Shown here: piece after piece, positions 17,123 to 25,573 of the stretch | Layout: each line of letters begins with the position of its first letter | Numbering within the stretch: position 1 is the stretch's first letter | Assembly: GCA_017483765.1 (NCBI GenBank) | Contig: JAFUVE010000029.1 | Coordinates: 1-54,591, forward strand | DNA: 54,591 nucleotides | Reading direction: 5' to 3' | From: Bacteroidaceae bacterium | GTDB taxonomy: Bacteria; Bacteroidota; Bacteroidia; Bacteroidales; Bacteroidaceae | Program-made: the position numbers and the translations under genes | The notes under the pieces: model-generated | The model's input: the letters and a program-made list of their open reading frames with translations, nothing else | Told to the model about the DNA's origin: nothing | The model's database searches: none

Positions 17123-18462
17123 TTGTATTCTTCAATGCGTTGCTGAAACTTGCGGTATTTCGAACGGTCGGAAGGAGGAGTATATTCCAGGTATTCTTTG
17201 ATGTTTTTTCCATAATCGTCGATTCGGGCGGGCATGCTGTCCTGCTTGACGATGTTGAGGGAATCGTAGAGCGTATGACCATACACCTCGTAAGTGGCAA
17301 GGGAGAGCGTGTCGCGGCTGACGTGCACCGTCTGATAATAACGTGAGGAGATGCCGAACTTGTCGAAGTCGTCATCGAAATCGATGAGGTAGTTCTTCGG
17401 GGAGCAGTGGCTGATGGTATAGACCGGCGTGGTCTGTGTTCCGTCGTCGTTCTTCGTCGTGCGACGGGCATATGCGTGCTCATGTCCTTGGAGAACGAGG
17501 TCCACGCCATACTCCTGCACCAGCCCGTTGAACATCCACTTCTGGATGAGGTTGTTGCCCTTGATGGAATAGAGAGGATGGTGAATCACCAGGATTTTCC
17601 ATTTCGCCGTGCTCTGGCTGAGCTTATCCTTAAGCCAGCTGCGCTGCGTCCAAAGGTAGAAGAACTCGCGGTTGGAGTCGAGCACAAAGAACTGCGCGTT
17701 GCCGTAAGTCATGGTATAGACCATGTTGTCGCCAACCTTCGAGTCGAGGAAATAAGAAAAGATAAGCGGGAACCGCATCTCCAGTTCGGCAATGACACCC
17801 TTCAGGTAGTCGTGGTTGCCCGTGACATTGAGCAAGGGTTTGTACTGACAGATGGAGTCAAGTCCGTCGAAGGTCTCCTGCCAGTACTGGTGGGTTGGCC
17901 GCTCGGTGAGGTCACCTCCGCAGACGAGGAACTCGGCATCAGGATTCCGTCGGAACGCCTCCTTGAGTAAGCGGTTCGTCTGCCCCTTAATGGTGTCCTG
18001 CACATCGCCTACGTATAGGAAGGAGAAGCGGTCGCGCGAGGCCGTATAAGTGCGGAACTGATACCACTCCGATGCCTGGTTCTCCACGCTGACACGGTAT
18101 GCATACACAGAGTTAGGCTCGAGGTCGTTGAGCTTGGCACTGTAATAGGCGGCCTTTCCCGCCCTGGACTGAAAGTCTTCTCCCGCTGCCCAGACGACAG
18201 AGGTGTCACCTTTCTCCAGGTTCACCAGCTCCACTTTTGCCTCGTATGGTTCCTCGCCGCACATCCAGCTGACGTATCGTGAGTTCTCGTTGCCGTTGCC
18301 GAAGGTGAGATGCACCCATTGTGGAGTCTTCCCCACCTCATATGGAGTTTCAGGCGGATTATAGAACCAGATATTCCACCTCAATGCTGTCAGCACTCCG
18401 AAGGCAAGCAGCAGCACAATAATGAAGGAAAGAAGCTTATGACGTTTTACGAATTTGAGCAT
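17098..18462 (-). CDS. Membrane-anchored metallophosphoesterase (purple acid phosphatase-like)
   Basis: About 454 residues from the chosen ATG. The order is an N-terminal anchor (LLSFIIVLLLAFGVL), a fibronectin-like domain (PQWVHLTFGNGNENSRYVSW) and a calcineurin-type phosphoesterase. Metal and catalytic motifs are FLYVGDVQDT, LVCGGDLTER, NVTGNHDYLKG, LVIHHPLYS and VLQGHEHAYAR. It should hydrolyse phosphate esters on the outer face of the inner membrane. In-frame ATGs exist at 18471, 18468 and 18462. The last is preferred because the -7 box lies at 18480-18487, and the earliest codons upstream would fall inside the promoter. Confidence 0.85.
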   Translation of the reverse strand: MLKFVKRHKLLSFIIVLLLAFGVLTALRWNIWFYNPPETPYEVGKTPQWVHLTFGNGNENSRYVSWMCGEEPYEAKVELVNLEKGDTSVVWAAGEDFQSRAGKAAYYSAKLNDLEPNSVYAYRVSVENQASEWYQFRTYTASRDRFSFLYVGDVQDTIKGQTNRLLKEAFRRNPDAEFLVCGGDLTERPTHQYWQETFDGLDSICQYKPLLNVTGNHDYLKGVIAELEMRFPLIFSYFLDSKVGDNMVYTMTYGNAQFFVLDSNREFFYLWTQRSWLKDKLSQSTAKWKILVIHHPLYSIKGNNLIQKWMFNGLVQEYGVDLVLQGHEHAYARRTTKNDDGTQTTPVYTISHCSPKNYLIDFDDDFDKFGISSRYYQTVHVSRDTLSLATYEVYGHTLYDSLNIVKQDSMPARIDDYGKNIKEYLEYTPPSDRSKYRKFQQRIEEYKKKHPERV

Positions 18463-18475
18463 GACCATCATTTTT

Positions 18476-18511
18476 TTTGCAAAATTACAAAAAAAGCGGT
18501 AACTTTGCAAG
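18476..18511. promoter_or_regulatory. Overlapping divergent promoters (metallophosphoesterase / LtaS-like)
   Basis: Plus strand: TTTG (18476-18479), 20 bases, TAACTTTG (18500-18507). Minus strand: CTTG (18511-18508), 20 bases, TAATTTTG (18487-18480). Each promoter's -7 box lies beside the other's -33 box, so the two cannot be occupied at once. Confidence 0.68.
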
Positions 18512-18545
18512 TTGAATTGGTCGGAAGGCCGGATATGTAACCTAA

Positions 18546-20546
18546 ATGAAATTTACATCAAACTTGAAAATGAGAAAAATACTCGACTATATCTATCTGA
18601 GCAACCTCAAGCCACTGGTCAGGAACCTGCTGACCGTATATCTCGCTTACACCCTGTGCAGGCTGGTGTTTTTCCTGAATAATTACCACATGTACTCCGA
18701 CATCAGCACCTCCCATCTTATCGAGTTGTTCGGAGCCGGCCTTATATTCGACACTTCCGCTATTCTCTACACCAATATCATCATCATCCTGATGTTCTTG
18801 TTTCCACTTCATTGGAAGGAGCGGACGGGGTATTACAAGGTGGTGAGATGGGTGTACACAGTCATCAACAGCCTATGTGTGACAACCAACTTGATAGACT
18901 GTGTCTATTTCCAATACACAGGCAAGAAGACCACCTTCTCCGTTCTGCAAGAATTCGGGAATGAAGGTGTGGGCAACATGGTGAACATCCTGTGGAAGCA
19001 AGTGCTCGACAACTGGTATCTGCTGCTGGTTGGGATTCTGATGTGGATGATGTTCTACAGGTTTTTCCGTTATCCCAAGCATGACGCATCCGGACGTATT
19101 TTACCCTACTATGTGTCGAACGGTGTCGCGCTGGTCCTTGCCATCCCGTTGTCAGTGGCCGGGATGCGTGGAGGCTTCACCACTGCCACCCGCCCTATCA
19201 CGATCAGCAACGCCAACCAATACACCGACAACCCCAGTGAGACCGGCATCGTGCTGAACACGCCGTTCGCCGCCATACGCACCTTCAACAAGAAGCCGTT
19301 CGTCACGCCCGACTATATGTCGGAAAGTGAGGCGCTGAAATATTTCAATCCCATACACGAAGTGAAATCCACGGAGCCGTTCCGTCCGATGAACGTGGTG
19401 GTGCTGATTGTGGAAAGCTACAGCAAGCAGCATTTCGGTTTCTATAACAAAACGCTCCGACCAGAGGGATACAATGGATTCACCCAGTTCCTCGACTCAC
19501 TGATTACGAGCAGCGCGCTCACCTATCAATATTCATACGCCAATGGCTGCAAGAGTATTGAAGGGATGCCGAGCGTGCTTTCGGGCATACCGAATTTCGT
19601 GGAGCCATTATTCCTGACCCCTGCTTCCCTGAACGACATCAGCGGCATTGCCCGTGAGCTGAGCACGAACAAAGGTTATTATTCGGCTTTCTTCCATGGA
19701 GCCATGAACGGTTCGATGGGATTTGAGGCGTTTGCCAAGAGCACCGGGTTCAAGGACTATTTCGGCAGAACAGAATATAACGACGACCCGAACTATAACG
19801 GCGACGAAGACTTCGACGGCACATGGGCCATCTGGGACGAGGAGTTCATGCAGTTCTATTGCGACCGCATGAATGAGATGAAGCAACCGTTCATGACGGC
19901 GCTGTTCACGGCTTCCTCACATACGCCATTCGCCTTGCCTGAGCGCTATAAGGGTGTGTTCCCACAAGGTGAGGACCCGTTGCAGGAGTGTGTGGCTTAT
20001 ACGGACAATGCCATCCGGCTGTTCTTTGAGAAAGCAAAGAAGCAAACTTGGTTCAAAAACACATTGTTCGTGATAACGGCTGACCATACCAGCCATCAGA
20101 TTGACCCGTACTACCTTACGTCGCTAGGGCATTTCTGTGTACCCATTATCCTCTATGCCCCTGGCGACCCTTCACTGCGAGGCTACGACACGGAGAAGGT
20201 GGTGGAGCAGACCGACATCATGCCCACTGTGCTGGGCTACCTTCATTACGACCAGCCCTACGTGGCATTCGGCGAGGACATGCTGAACACGCCAGCCGAC
20301 AGCACATATGCCATTCACTGGGTACCAGGCTCTGAATCCTACCAGTTTGTATATAACAAGTATATGATTGATTTCGACGGAAAGAAGGTGACAAGCGCAT
20401 ACAACTACCGCACGGACTCTCTTTTGAAACACGACATCAAAGGGTCCATGCCAGCTGACACCCTCCGCTATATGGAAATGAAGACGAAGTCCATCATCCA
20501 GCAGTACATGCAGCGTATGAACACGAACAACCTGGTGATAAGATAA
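18546..20546 (+). CDS. LtaS-like phosphoglycerol transferase/sulfatase-fold membrane protein
   Basis: A 666-residue protein. Five or so transmembrane segments (to about residue 210) precede an extracytoplasmic alkaline-phosphatase-fold domain. Signatures are VVVLIVESYSKQHFG (metal), CKSIEGMPSVLSGIPNF (nucleophile region), SSHTPFALPERYKG and VITADHTSHQIDPY. Gram-positive relatives make lipoteichoic acid. Bacteroidota members probably transfer phosphoglycerol or phosphoethanolamine-type groups to envelope lipids or glycans. It is transcribed away from the metallophosphoesterase through an overlapping promoter pair, which suggests opposed control of two envelope phosphate enzymes. Confidence 0.88.
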   Translation: MKFTSNLKMRKILDYIYLSNLKPLVRNLLTVYLAYTLCRLVFFLNNYHMYSDISTSHLIELFGAGLIFDTSAILYTNIIIILMFLFPLHWKERTGYYKVVRWVYTVINSLCVTTNLIDCVYFQYTGKKTTFSVLQEFGNEGVGNMVNILWKQVLDNWYLLLVGILMWMMFYRFFRYPKHDASGRILPYYVSNGVALVLAIPLSVAGMRGGFTTATRPITISNANQYTDNPSETGIVLNTPFAAIRTFNKKPFVTPDYMSESEALKYFNPIHEVKSTEPFRPMNVVVLIVESYSKQHFGFYNKTLRPEGYNGFTQFLDSLITSSALTYQYSYANGCKSIEGMPSVLSGIPNFVEPLFLTPASLNDISGIARELSTNKGYYSAFFHGAMNGSMGFEAFAKSTGFKDYFGRTEYNDDPNYNGDEDFDGTWAIWDEEFMQFYCDRMNEMKQPFMTALFTASSHTPFALPERYKGVFPQGEDPLQECVAYTDNAIRLFFEKAKKQTWFKNTLFVITADHTSHQIDPYYLTSLGHFCVPIILYAPGDPSLRGYDTEKVVEQTDIMPTVLGYLHYDQPYVAFGEDMLNTPADSTYAIHWVPGSESYQFVYNKYMIDFDGKKVTSAYNYRTDSLLKHDIKGSMPADTLRYMEMKTKSIIQQYMQRMNTNNLVIR

Positions 20547-20727
20547 TGTTTGAAATTTGAGGATTGAAAATTGAGGTTTAGCCATGCGGACGAAAAGTAT
20601 CCTTACTGACACAAGGAAATTACTCTTAAATAGGCGTACACGCATGAATTAAGTCTCACAGCCTGCTATAGCAGTTAAGGGCTGTTCTAAAAATCCTGAT
20701 TTTAAAAATATAATCTGGTGATGGTTC

Positions 20728-21810
20728 TTATTTCGGCTGCTTTTTTGCTTTCTCCTTTTGAGATTTCTTTTGCTTGGAAGTGTCCTTTCCTGTTGATTCT
20801 TTCTTCCGTTTCTCCTTATCCTTATTTTCTCTTGCCGGCTGTTCCTGCTTCTTTTTGGGAATCATATTCTCAAGCCGTTTGACTGGGAAATTAAAAGAAG
20901 TCTCGGGGTATGGCTCATTGATGAGAGAGAAATGCCACCATTCGGTACCGGCAATTTTGAAGCCGTTGTTTTCCATGGCAGTACGCAGGATGGCACGGTT
21001 ATTCTTCTGCTCTTCGGTGAGCGTCTCGGTGTAGTTGGAATGTGAGGTCTCGCTGAAGAAGTCGAAATGTCCGCCCATGTCAATGTCGTTGCCGTCGAGA
21101 TCGCAGAGGGTCATGTCCACGGTGCTTCCGTGGCAATGCTTGGAGCGCGATGAGATATATCCCTGCTTGAAGAGCGTCTCCTTGTCCACCTCAGGATAAA
21201 ACTCATCCTTCATCTTCTGGTCTTTCATATCGCCCACCCACCGTCGGAAATGCTGTACGGCGTCGTCAGGGCGGTAAGCGTCGTAAATCTTGATTCTATA
21301 GCCTTTCTCGCGCAGCTCGTCGGCGGCGTTCTTCAATGCCTCAGCGCCTTCACGCGTCATCAGGGCAACGGAGTCCTGGTAGCCCTCAATGCGACGGCCC
21401 ACGAAGTTATGGTCGGTAAAATACCTGATTTCCTGAATCAGGTCAGGGATGACAGCCTTAACCTCCACAAAGTTCTTGACGGCAAACTGTTCCTCGGTCA
21501 ACAGTTCGTCTTCCAGCAACGAGTCAGCAAGCTCATCAGCCTGCAGGCTGTCGGCAAGGGTCTCGAGCGAGTCGGTCAGCAACGAGTCTGTCAGCAGCGA
21601 GTCTTCAAGAAGAGAATCGACAAGCAGCGAGTCTATCTCAAGCGTGTCAACAGACGGTTTTCGCGGCTTCCGTTTTTTTTGTGTCCTTTTTTCTTGGTTC
21701 TTCGGTTTGTCGGAACCGCAGGAGCCGCATGAGCACAAGTATGTCAAGGCACAGCAGACAAGCAGCAATGTCAGACTACGTTTTGGAAATATATGAATAT
21801 CACGCTTCAT
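20728..21810 (-). CDS. M15D (VanX/DdpX-like) D-Ala-D-Ala dipeptidase lipoprotein
   Basis: A 360-residue protein with a lipoprotein-type leader (VCCALTYLCSCGSCG). Residues about 115-310 carry the zinc peptidase: YDAYRPDDAVQHFRRW, SSRSKHCHGSTVDMTLCDLD (zinc His/Asp) and GTEWWHFSL (catalytic Glu, zinc His). It cleaves D-Ala-D-Ala-type dipeptides in cell-wall recycling. A low-complexity stretch of repeated SLLxDSL units (residues about 58-100) joins the anchor to the enzyme, and a Lys/Glu-rich tail follows it. No vanHA-type genes are nearby, so there is no sign of a resistance cluster. Confidence 0.9.
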   Translation of the reverse strand: MKRDIHIFPKRSLTLLLVCCALTYLCSCGSCGSDKPKNQEKRTQKKRKPRKPSVDTLEIDSLLVDSLLEDSLLTDSLLTDSLETLADSLQADELADSLLEDELLTEEQFAVKNFVEVKAVIPDLIQEIRYFTDHNFVGRRIEGYQDSVALMTREGAEALKNAADELREKGYRIKIYDAYRPDDAVQHFRRWVGDMKDQKMKDEFYPEVDKETLFKQGYISSRSKHCHGSTVDMTLCDLDGNDIDMGGHFDFFSETSHSNYTETLTEEQKNNRAILRTAMENNGFKIAGTEWWHFSLINEPYPETSFNFPVKRLENMIPKKKQEQPARENKDKEKRKKESTGKDTSKQKKSQKEKAKKQPK

Positions 21811-21895
21811 AGGGGCAAAATTAGAATTTGCCTATTATTTAAATTTAAGTGATTATTTTGAAACGGAATAGCGTATTAGCAAAAGATCACTCACC

Positions 21896-22309
21896 TCACT
21901 CTCCCATTATTGTGACAACCAATTTCCGGGTTCCTCCATAGTTGCGGTATTCGCCAAAGTAAATGCCCTGCCATGTACCGAGATTGAGTCGTCCGTCGGT
22001 GATGGGAATCGTGATGCTGACACCGCTGAGAGTGGACTTGGCGTGTGCGGGCATGTCGTCAGGACCTTCGAGAGTGTGCTCGTAGTCTGGACAGTTTTCC
22101 GGCACGAGGCGGTTGAAGATGGTCTCCATGTCGAGCCGTACGTCGGGATCACAGTTCTCATTGATGGACAGTCCGCAGCTGGTGTGCTTGCAGAAGATAT
22201 TGACGAGCCCGGTCTTCGGCAGCTTTGGCAACTGACGGACAATGTCCGCGGTGATTAGATGGAAACCGCGGGACATGGGCCGAAGTGACATTTCGAATTG
22301 ATGAACCAT
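21896..22309 (-). CDS. YjbQ/UPF0047 family protein
   Basis: A 137-residue protein of a widely conserved small family, reported in some bacteria to have a weak thiamine-phosphate-synthase activity. The conserved positions are seen: HTSCGLSINENCDPDVRLD, HTLEGPDDMPAHAKSTLSG and the terminal GTWQGIYFGEYRN. It lies 52 bp after the GHL10-like gene on the same strand and may share its transcript. The precise role is unknown. Confidence 0.93.
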   Translation of the reverse strand: MVHQFEMSLRPMSRGFHLITADIVRQLPKLPKTGLVNIFCKHTSCGLSINENCDPDVRLDMETIFNRLVPENCPDYEHTLEGPDDMPAHAKSTLSGVSITIPITDGRLNLGTWQGIYFGEYRNYGGTRKLVVTIMGE

Positions 22310-22361
22310 TTTCAGGAAGGAGTAAATAGTGAAAAGTGTAAACAGAGTTGAACATTAGCGG

Positions 22362-23897
22362 TCATTCCAGCTTGAGAATAGCGGGGAGCGATTCGTTGTG
22401 GAGATGGTCGAGGGCAGTGACGAGGATGGTGTGTCCGTAGAAGTCGCCTTGGAGAGCCACGGAGTTGTTTCGTGTGATGGCACGTATGGCGGCAGGATTC
22501 TCGAGGTCGATAATCTCGTTAGGCGGAAAGTCGTAGATGACGTATGAAATGGCTTTGTTCATCTCCTTTCTGAACTTGTCCTTCTTCCATGAGAGGACAG
22601 TGATGCCGTTTTGGAGTTTCACCTTGAGCTTCTTCGGAGCTTTAGGCGGGTTGTTGTCGATGAACGGCATGGCAGGCTGTAGTGCCGGATAAGGATGGTA
22701 CACCTTTTCAAGGATAGTGGCGTAGTTACCAGGGTTACTTGCCACCGCTGCCGCATACCACTGGCAAGAACCTTGTATGTTAGGCAGTTGGCGTTGCAGT
22801 CGGTATTTGGCGTCCATCTGGTGACGAGTAGGGTCGTTGAGATCCTGTCCCTTGACCGTGCGCTCCACGTCCTGACCGATGAAGACGGGGCGGTTCTTGC
22901 AGTTGTCGTTCCACCAGTTAAGCAATATGCCATAGTCCGCCGCTTTCGTTCCGAAATTCCAGTACACCTGCGGGATGAGATAGTCCACCCATCCTTCCTG
23001 CTCCCACTTGAGCACGTCGGCATAAAGGTCGTCATAATTCTGCAGTCCGTTGGTGGCACTGCCATAGGCTGTGTTCTGTCCCGACTTGTCGTTGCGATAG
23101 ATTCCGAAGGGCGAAATGCCGAACTTCACCCATGGCTTGACCTCACGGATGAGGTTGTGGAGGTCGCGCACCAGCATGTTCACGTTGTCGCGGCGCCAAT
23201 CGGCAAGCGTATTGAATCCCCGAGGGTCGCGGTCGTAGTATTCCTTGTCGTTGAACTCCATTCCCCCTTCCGGATAGGGATAGAAGTAATCGTCCATATG
23301 TATGCCGTCGACGTCGTAATGACGAAGGATGTCCTCCACGACAACACAGGTGTGCAGCCTTGCCACCTCGAGTGCCGGGTTGAGGATGAGCAGGTCGCCG
23401 TATTGGATAACCCACTCCGGATGCTGTATGGCAAGGTGTGAGGCAGCCAGCTGCGTTGTGTTCTTCGTCTTCATGCGGTAGGGGTTGATCCATGCGTGGC
23501 ATTCCATGCCGCGTGCATGGCATTGCTCGATCATCCACTGCAGAGGGTCCCATCCGTCTGCAGGCGGCAGTCCCTGTTGCCCTGTAAGGTAACGGCTCCA
23601 CGGTTCAATGTTGGAACGATAGAGAGCATCGCCCTCAGGACGAACCTGGAAGAGGATGGCGTTAATGTTGGCACGTTGCAGCACGTCGAGCTGCGATGTG
23701 AGCATATCCCTGATTTGCTGTGAGGTCTTGCCGAGATACATCCCGTTGACACACTGCATCCATGCTCCCCTGAATTCTCTTTTAGGCTGCGCGTAGCGGT
23801 TCACAGTCAACACCTGCTGTGTAGGCTGCTGAGCCTTGGTGCAGCTGAAACTGCCGCACAAAAGCGTTAGCGCAAGAATCATTGATAATTTTCTCAT
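22362..23897 (-). CDS. GHL10/DUF187-family glycoside-hydrolase-like lipoprotein
   Basis: A 511-residue lipoprotein (LALTLLCGSFSCTKAQ). The chosen ATG gives a proper signal peptide; a longer frame to 24005 would run into the 178-bp repeat and lacks one. The TIM-barrel part carries REFRGAWMQCVNGMYLG, NAILFQVRPEGDALYRSN, ECHAWINPYRM, DGIHMDDYFYPYPEGGMEF and VKFGISPFGIYRNDKSGQN, the pattern of DUF187 (GHL10). A C-terminal fibronectin-like domain (KLKVKLQNGITVLSWKKDK) follows. Family members are suspected to act on peptidoglycan or glycans. The substrate is not shown. Confidence 0.88.
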   Translation of the reverse strand: MRKLSMILALTLLCGSFSCTKAQQPTQQVLTVNRYAQPKREFRGAWMQCVNGMYLGKTSQQIRDMLTSQLDVLQRANINAILFQVRPEGDALYRSNIEPWSRYLTGQQGLPPADGWDPLQWMIEQCHARGMECHAWINPYRMKTKNTTQLAASHLAIQHPEWVIQYGDLLILNPALEVARLHTCVVVEDILRHYDVDGIHMDDYFYPYPEGGMEFNDKEYYDRDPRGFNTLADWRRDNVNMLVRDLHNLIREVKPWVKFGISPFGIYRNDKSGQNTAYGSATNGLQNYDDLYADVLKWEQEGWVDYLIPQVYWNFGTKAADYGILLNWWNDNCKNRPVFIGQDVERTVKGQDLNDPTRHQMDAKYRLQRQLPNIQGSCQWYAAAVASNPGNYATILEKVYHPYPALQPAMPFIDNNPPKAPKKLKVKLQNGITVLSWKKDKFRKEMNKAISYVIYDFPPNEIIDLENPAAIRAITRNNSVALQGDFYGHTILVTALDHLHNESLPAILKLE

Positions 23898-24280
23898 AAC
23901 GAATATACGATAATTTTCTTTAAACTTTAAACTATAAAATGCGCGGACATACATGAAGTAAGTCCCTACAGCATGTGGTCTATTCTCTTTAAATTTTAAA
24001 GGCATGTTCTAATAATTAATAAATCCAAGAGAATTATCTTTGCCTGTGTTTGCCTCTTTTTGGCATCTTTGCCCTTAACCTCTTGAACCGTAGCTCGCTA
24101 CGCTTCTGCGAGTTTGCGGGCAAATCTGCTCAAAAATTGTCTAAACTCAGCCTAAAGCTAATTTTTAGAACCTGCCTAAACAATAAAAATAAATCTAGAT
24201 TCGTTTGGTATGTAAGAAAAAAAACGTTTAATTTGCAAAAAAATAAGAACTCTATTTAAGAATCTAAATAAAAAAGGACT
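23898..24280. other. Spacer holding MITE-like repeat copy 1 and the barrel promoter
   Basis: A 383-bp gap between divergent genes. Most of it is the 178-bp palindromic element at 24000-24177. After it come TTTG (24204-24207), 20 bases and a TTAATTTG box (24228-24235), a near-consensus promoter for the plus-strand barrel gene. A 69-codon frame across the element has no coding features. Confidence 0.6.
24000..24177. mobile_element. MITE-like palindromic element, copy 1
   Basis: 178 bp, 97% identical (173/178) to copy 2 at 33506-33683, with no gaps. The ends AGGCATGTTCTAATAATT and (reverse complement of the right end) AGGCAGGTTCTAAAAATT match at 16 of 18 positions. Nested inner stems are TTTGCCC/GGGCAAA (24068-24074 with 24118-24124) and a GTAG-CTCG-CTAC-centred hairpin. 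No transposase is encoded and target duplications are not clear. Confidence 0.75.
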
Positions 24281-24928
24281 ATGAGAAAAATCATAACGAC
24301 CATCTGCGCCTGCATCCTCACCATAGGCGCATCAGCACAAATGATGAGTGGCGGATTTCATCTCGACCACAGAAGTGTTTACTACGGACTGCGCATGGGA
24401 TTCACCTCCGCCCATATCGGAGGCGATTTCGACACCGACGCACGGACAGGACTCAACCTCGGAGCCGTAGTCGGACTGCGCTGCTCGCCATACACCCCCA
24501 TGTTCCTCGAGAGCGGCATCTACTACACCGAGCGCGGAGGAAAAGAGGGAGTGCCCGGACTTGAGAGAGGAGAGAATGCCACCCTCAAGTACAACCTCAG
24601 CTACCTGGAGATTCCGGTGCTGATGAAATACGGCATCGAAGTGGCCGACCAGTTCGCCGTCCTGCCTTACGTGGGACCCACATTCGCTTTCGGAGTGGGA
24701 GGGCAGACCAAAGAGTCCTACCCGGGAGGTAGCCGCAAATACGACTCTTTCGACAGCGACCGATTCAAACGCTTCGACGTGGGCATCAAGCTGGGATGCG
24801 GAGTGGAATGGAACATGATCTACGCCGAGCTGGGCTATCAGTGGGGCATCACCAACATCAGCGAGTTTCCCGACGACGCTGACGCCTTCAACCGAGCATT
24901 CTACATGAACATTGGTATCAACTTTTAG
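24281..24928 (+). CDS. PorT-family outer-membrane beta-barrel protein
   Basis: A 215-residue protein with a signal peptide (TTICACILTIGASAQ). It has alternating hydrophobic strands and an aromatic C terminus (AFYMNIGINF), typical of an eight-stranded outer-membrane barrel of the OMP_b-brl/PorT type (YYGLRMGFTSAHIGGDF, LSYLEIPVLMKYGIE, LPYVGPTFAFGVGG). Function is unassigned. It stands alone behind the MITE-like element. Confidence 0.83.
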   Translation: MRKIITTICACILTIGASAQMMSGGFHLDHRSVYYGLRMGFTSAHIGGDFDTDARTGLNLGAVVGLRCSPYTPMFLESGIYYTERGGKEGVPGLERGENATLKYNLSYLEIPVLMKYGIEVADQFAVLPYVGPTFAFGVGGQTKESYPGGSRKYDSFDSDRFKRFDVGIKLGCGVEWNMIYAELGYQWGITNISEFPDDADAFNRAFYMNIGINF

Positions 24929-24949
24929 TTGAAAGTTTAATGTATAAAG

Positions 24950-24998
24950 TTTAAAGAGCTATGCGGACTGGTGCCTGACACCAGGGAGGCCCTTTAAA
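24950..24998. repeat. Palindromic element after the PorT-like gene
   Basis: Outer arms TTTAAAG and CTTTAAA enclose a hairpin CTGGTG-CCTGA-CACCAG. The left part (TTTAAAGAGCTATGCGG) recurs, with one change and inverted, at 33469-33485. Role unknown. Confidence 0.5.
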
Positions 24999-25057
24999 GA
25001 ACCAAGCAGATATAGTTGGTAATCCCGCTCAAAACAAAAAACAGAAAGGAAAACAAT

Positions 25058-25294
25058 ATGACAACAGCAGAATTATACGCAGAAACACTAAGGAATATGA
25101 GCATCGTAGCTGAAGACGAGAGCCTGATGAGACGTGTGGCGAAATACCTTAGAAAGGTAGTGGCAGAAAAAAAGGCTGACCCTACGGAAATGACGAAAGA
25201 GGTGTTCTTCCAACGCATAGATAATGCAAAGAAAGGACCATCAAAGTCATTTGCAAACATAAAGGAACTTGACAACTACATCAGATCGCTTTAA
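25058..25294 (+). CDS. Antitoxin-like protein of a YoeB-type module
   Basis: A 78-residue protein, mostly helical and charged (LYAETLRNMSIVAEDESLM, RRVAKYLRKVVAEKK), lying 2 bp before a YoeB-like toxin, which is the classical antitoxin position. It lacks the YefM/Phd beta-alpha N-terminal pattern. It resembles small Bacteroidota antitoxin-like proteins with a C-terminal FANIKELDNYIRSL-type toxin-binding end. An upstream in-frame codon (25016) would add a tail without support, so the ATG is preferred. Confidence 0.75.
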   Translation: MTTAELYAETLRNMSIVAEDESLMRRVAKYLRKVVAEKKADPTEMTKEVFFQRIDNAKKGPSKSFANIKELDNYIRSL

Positions 25295-25296
25295 GT

Positions 25297-25569
25297 ATGT
25301 ATAAAGTCGAGATTAAGGAACAAGCGCAAAAGGATCTTAAGAAACTTCTGACAAATGAACCTAAAGCCTATAAAAAGGCGTTGGAACTTATTGCAGAATT
25401 ATACGAGCATCCAAGCACTGGCACAGGACATCCGGAACGGTTGTCTGGTGACAGAAACGGACAATGGAGTCGTCGGATTTCAAAAAAGCATAGACTTATC
25501 TACGAAATCCATGAGATGCAGGTTATTGTCATCGTTTTATCTGCCTACGGTCACTATACCGACAAGTAG
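25297..25569 (+). CDS. yoeB: Txe/YoeB-family mRNA-interferase toxin
   Basis: A 90-residue RelE-fold ribosome-dependent endoribonuclease. Signatures are KEQAQKDLKKLL at the N terminus, TGTGHPERLSGDRNGQWSRR, ISKKHRLIYEI and the C-terminal LSAYGHYTDK with the His-Tyr pair typical of YoeB. It would cut mRNA in the ribosomal A site when released from the antitoxin. Its 3' end meets the priA 3' end tail to tail with 4 bp between. Confidence 0.92.
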   Translation: MYKVEIKEQAQKDLKKLLTNEPKAYKKALELIAELYEHPSTGTGHPERLSGDRNGQWSRRISKKHRLIYEIHEMQVIVIVLSAYGHYTDK

Positions 25570-25573
25570 CCTC

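Noticed and set aside
20728-21810. Vancomycin-resistance gene (vanX)
   Set aside because: Only the peptidase family matches. No vanH, vanA/B or vanRS-like genes lie nearby, and cell-wall recycling forms are common in Bacteroidota.
24050-24259. A 69-codon frame inside the 178-bp element
   Set aside because: The second copy does not keep it as a protein, while it does keep the palindrome.
24968-24984. Hairpin CTGGTG/CACCAG as a terminator
   Set aside because: No T-run follows. It was listed as part of a palindromic repeat.
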